Source: CAZYWA01 sp964650975 [NCBI: uncultured bacterium] (GTDB lineage: Bacteria; JADJOY01). From it: a DNA stretch of 64,000 nucleotides. Numbering within the stretch: position 1 is the stretch's first letter; every line of letters starts with the position of its first letter. Positions 63,708 through 64,000 of the stretch are shown here, in pieces. The DNA lies in the NCBI GenBank assembly GCA_964650975.1, contig CAZYWA010000001.1, positions 15,998 through 79,997 of the forward strand. The letters are read 5' to 3'. The position numbers were made by a program, and so were the translations under genes. A model generated the notes under the pieces. The model was not told where the DNA came from and searched no databases. It saw only the letters and a list, made by a program, of their open reading frames with translations.

Positions 63708-64000
63708 GGCCGAACCAGCGACCGCCGCTCCGCTCGACTTCCTCGAAGTCGAGCTGCCCGCCGGATTCGAGGATCCGATCGGCGAGGAGTTCGAGATCCG
63801 CCCGATGGTGCTGCCGATGGGACCCTCCCATCCGGCCATGCACGGCACGGTGCGGATCATCCTCAAGCTCGAGGGCGAGACGGTCGTCGATGCCGACGTG
63901 CAGGTCGGTTACCTGCACCGGGGCTTCGAGAAGGAGTGCGAGTCGGGGACCTGGGAGCAGGCGATCCCTTTGCTCCAGAAGCTCATTCAAAAAGACAACC
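63708..64000 (+). CDS. nuoD: NADH-quinone oxidoreductase subunit D, cut by the window end
   Basis: The first 97 codons are visible: an acidic N-terminus, then MVLPMGPSHPAMHGTVRI, VVDADVQVGYLHRGFEKECES and GTWEQAIP. The quinone-site motif GPSHPAMHG is intact. After the IP the usual YTDRLNY segment is replaced by LLQKLIQKDN, encoded by a visibly A+T-richer last ~32 bases, so the window's end may be chimeric or contain a breakpoint. The rest of the gene lies outside. Confidence 0.85.

Overview
The window is a G+C-rich (visibly well above 60%) stretch of a Gram-negative bacterial chromosome. The evidence is outer-membrane barrel proteins, many lipoproteins, LPS core genes (two heptosyltransferases, a Kdo-kinase-like protein, a heptose-phosphate kinase) and complex I genes. 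The gene mix fits an uncultured deltaproteobacterial-grade lineage such as Binatota, Myxococcota or Desulfobacterota relatives: RemA/DUF370 beside yicC and gmk, a deoxynucleoside kinase beside panBCD, a gamma-alpha fused 2-oxoacid:ferredoxin oxidoreductase, a Chloroflexus-type malyl-CoA lyase and many acyl-CoA dehydrogenases. That placement is inference. No rRNA, tRNA, CRISPR array, phage or transposase gene was seen.

Layout. 1-4.4 kb: the end of a queuosine-salvage gene, a VOC protein, a 650-bp repeat-rich gap, and a minus-strand pair (LolA-like protein and DUF1302-like outer-membrane protein). 4.6-7.6 kb: deoxynucleoside kinase and panB-panC-panD (pantothenate synthesis). 7.8-13.6 kb: a secreted propeller-like protein, a serine-glyoxylate-type aminotransferase, and korAB. 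13.7-21.6 kb: CPBP protease, a lipoprotein, a TetR-crotonase pair, a cupin, and two hydrolases, one frameshifted. 21.6-25.1 kb: malyl-CoA lyase, ferredoxin and a malate/succinate-CoA ligase pair. 25.4-36.4 kb: sulfotransferase, lipoproteins including a Kazal-like one, a hybrid histidine kinase, a PilZ-like membrane protein, an acyl-CoA synthetase and an HTTM protein. 36.6-46.2 kb: Fur and TetR regulators and a catabolic cluster (two acyl-CoA dehydrogenases, two amidohydrolases, a Rieske oxygenase), then a catalase-like lipoprotein. 46.3-50.1 kb: LPS heptose genes. 50.2-55.6 kb: yicC-remA-gmk-rel and a HEAT-repeat protein. 55.7-60 kb: a repeat lipoprotein, an NHL lipoprotein and a small barrel. 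60.4-64 kb: a rearranged complex I operon nuoB-G-I-C-D, cut by the window edge.

The most striking non-coding signal is a dispersed family of about 20-bp hairpins at fifteen loci. Each has a GGAG head, a 7-bp stem and a 6-nt loop, most often GTCCCT. Stems differ between copies but both arms change together, and the loop stays complementary to the head. Several copies form inverted pairs in units of exactly 76 bp. This is the architecture of REP/BIME elements. Many copies sit in 5' leaders or inside the first codons of secreted-protein genes. A second, longer repeat follows two minus-strand genes.

Two regulatory links can be read from the sequence. A TetR gene at 37.8 kb and the Rieske oxygenase at 43.0 kb share a near-identical palindromic operator. 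A second TetR gene carries a tandem palindrome abutting its own start codon.
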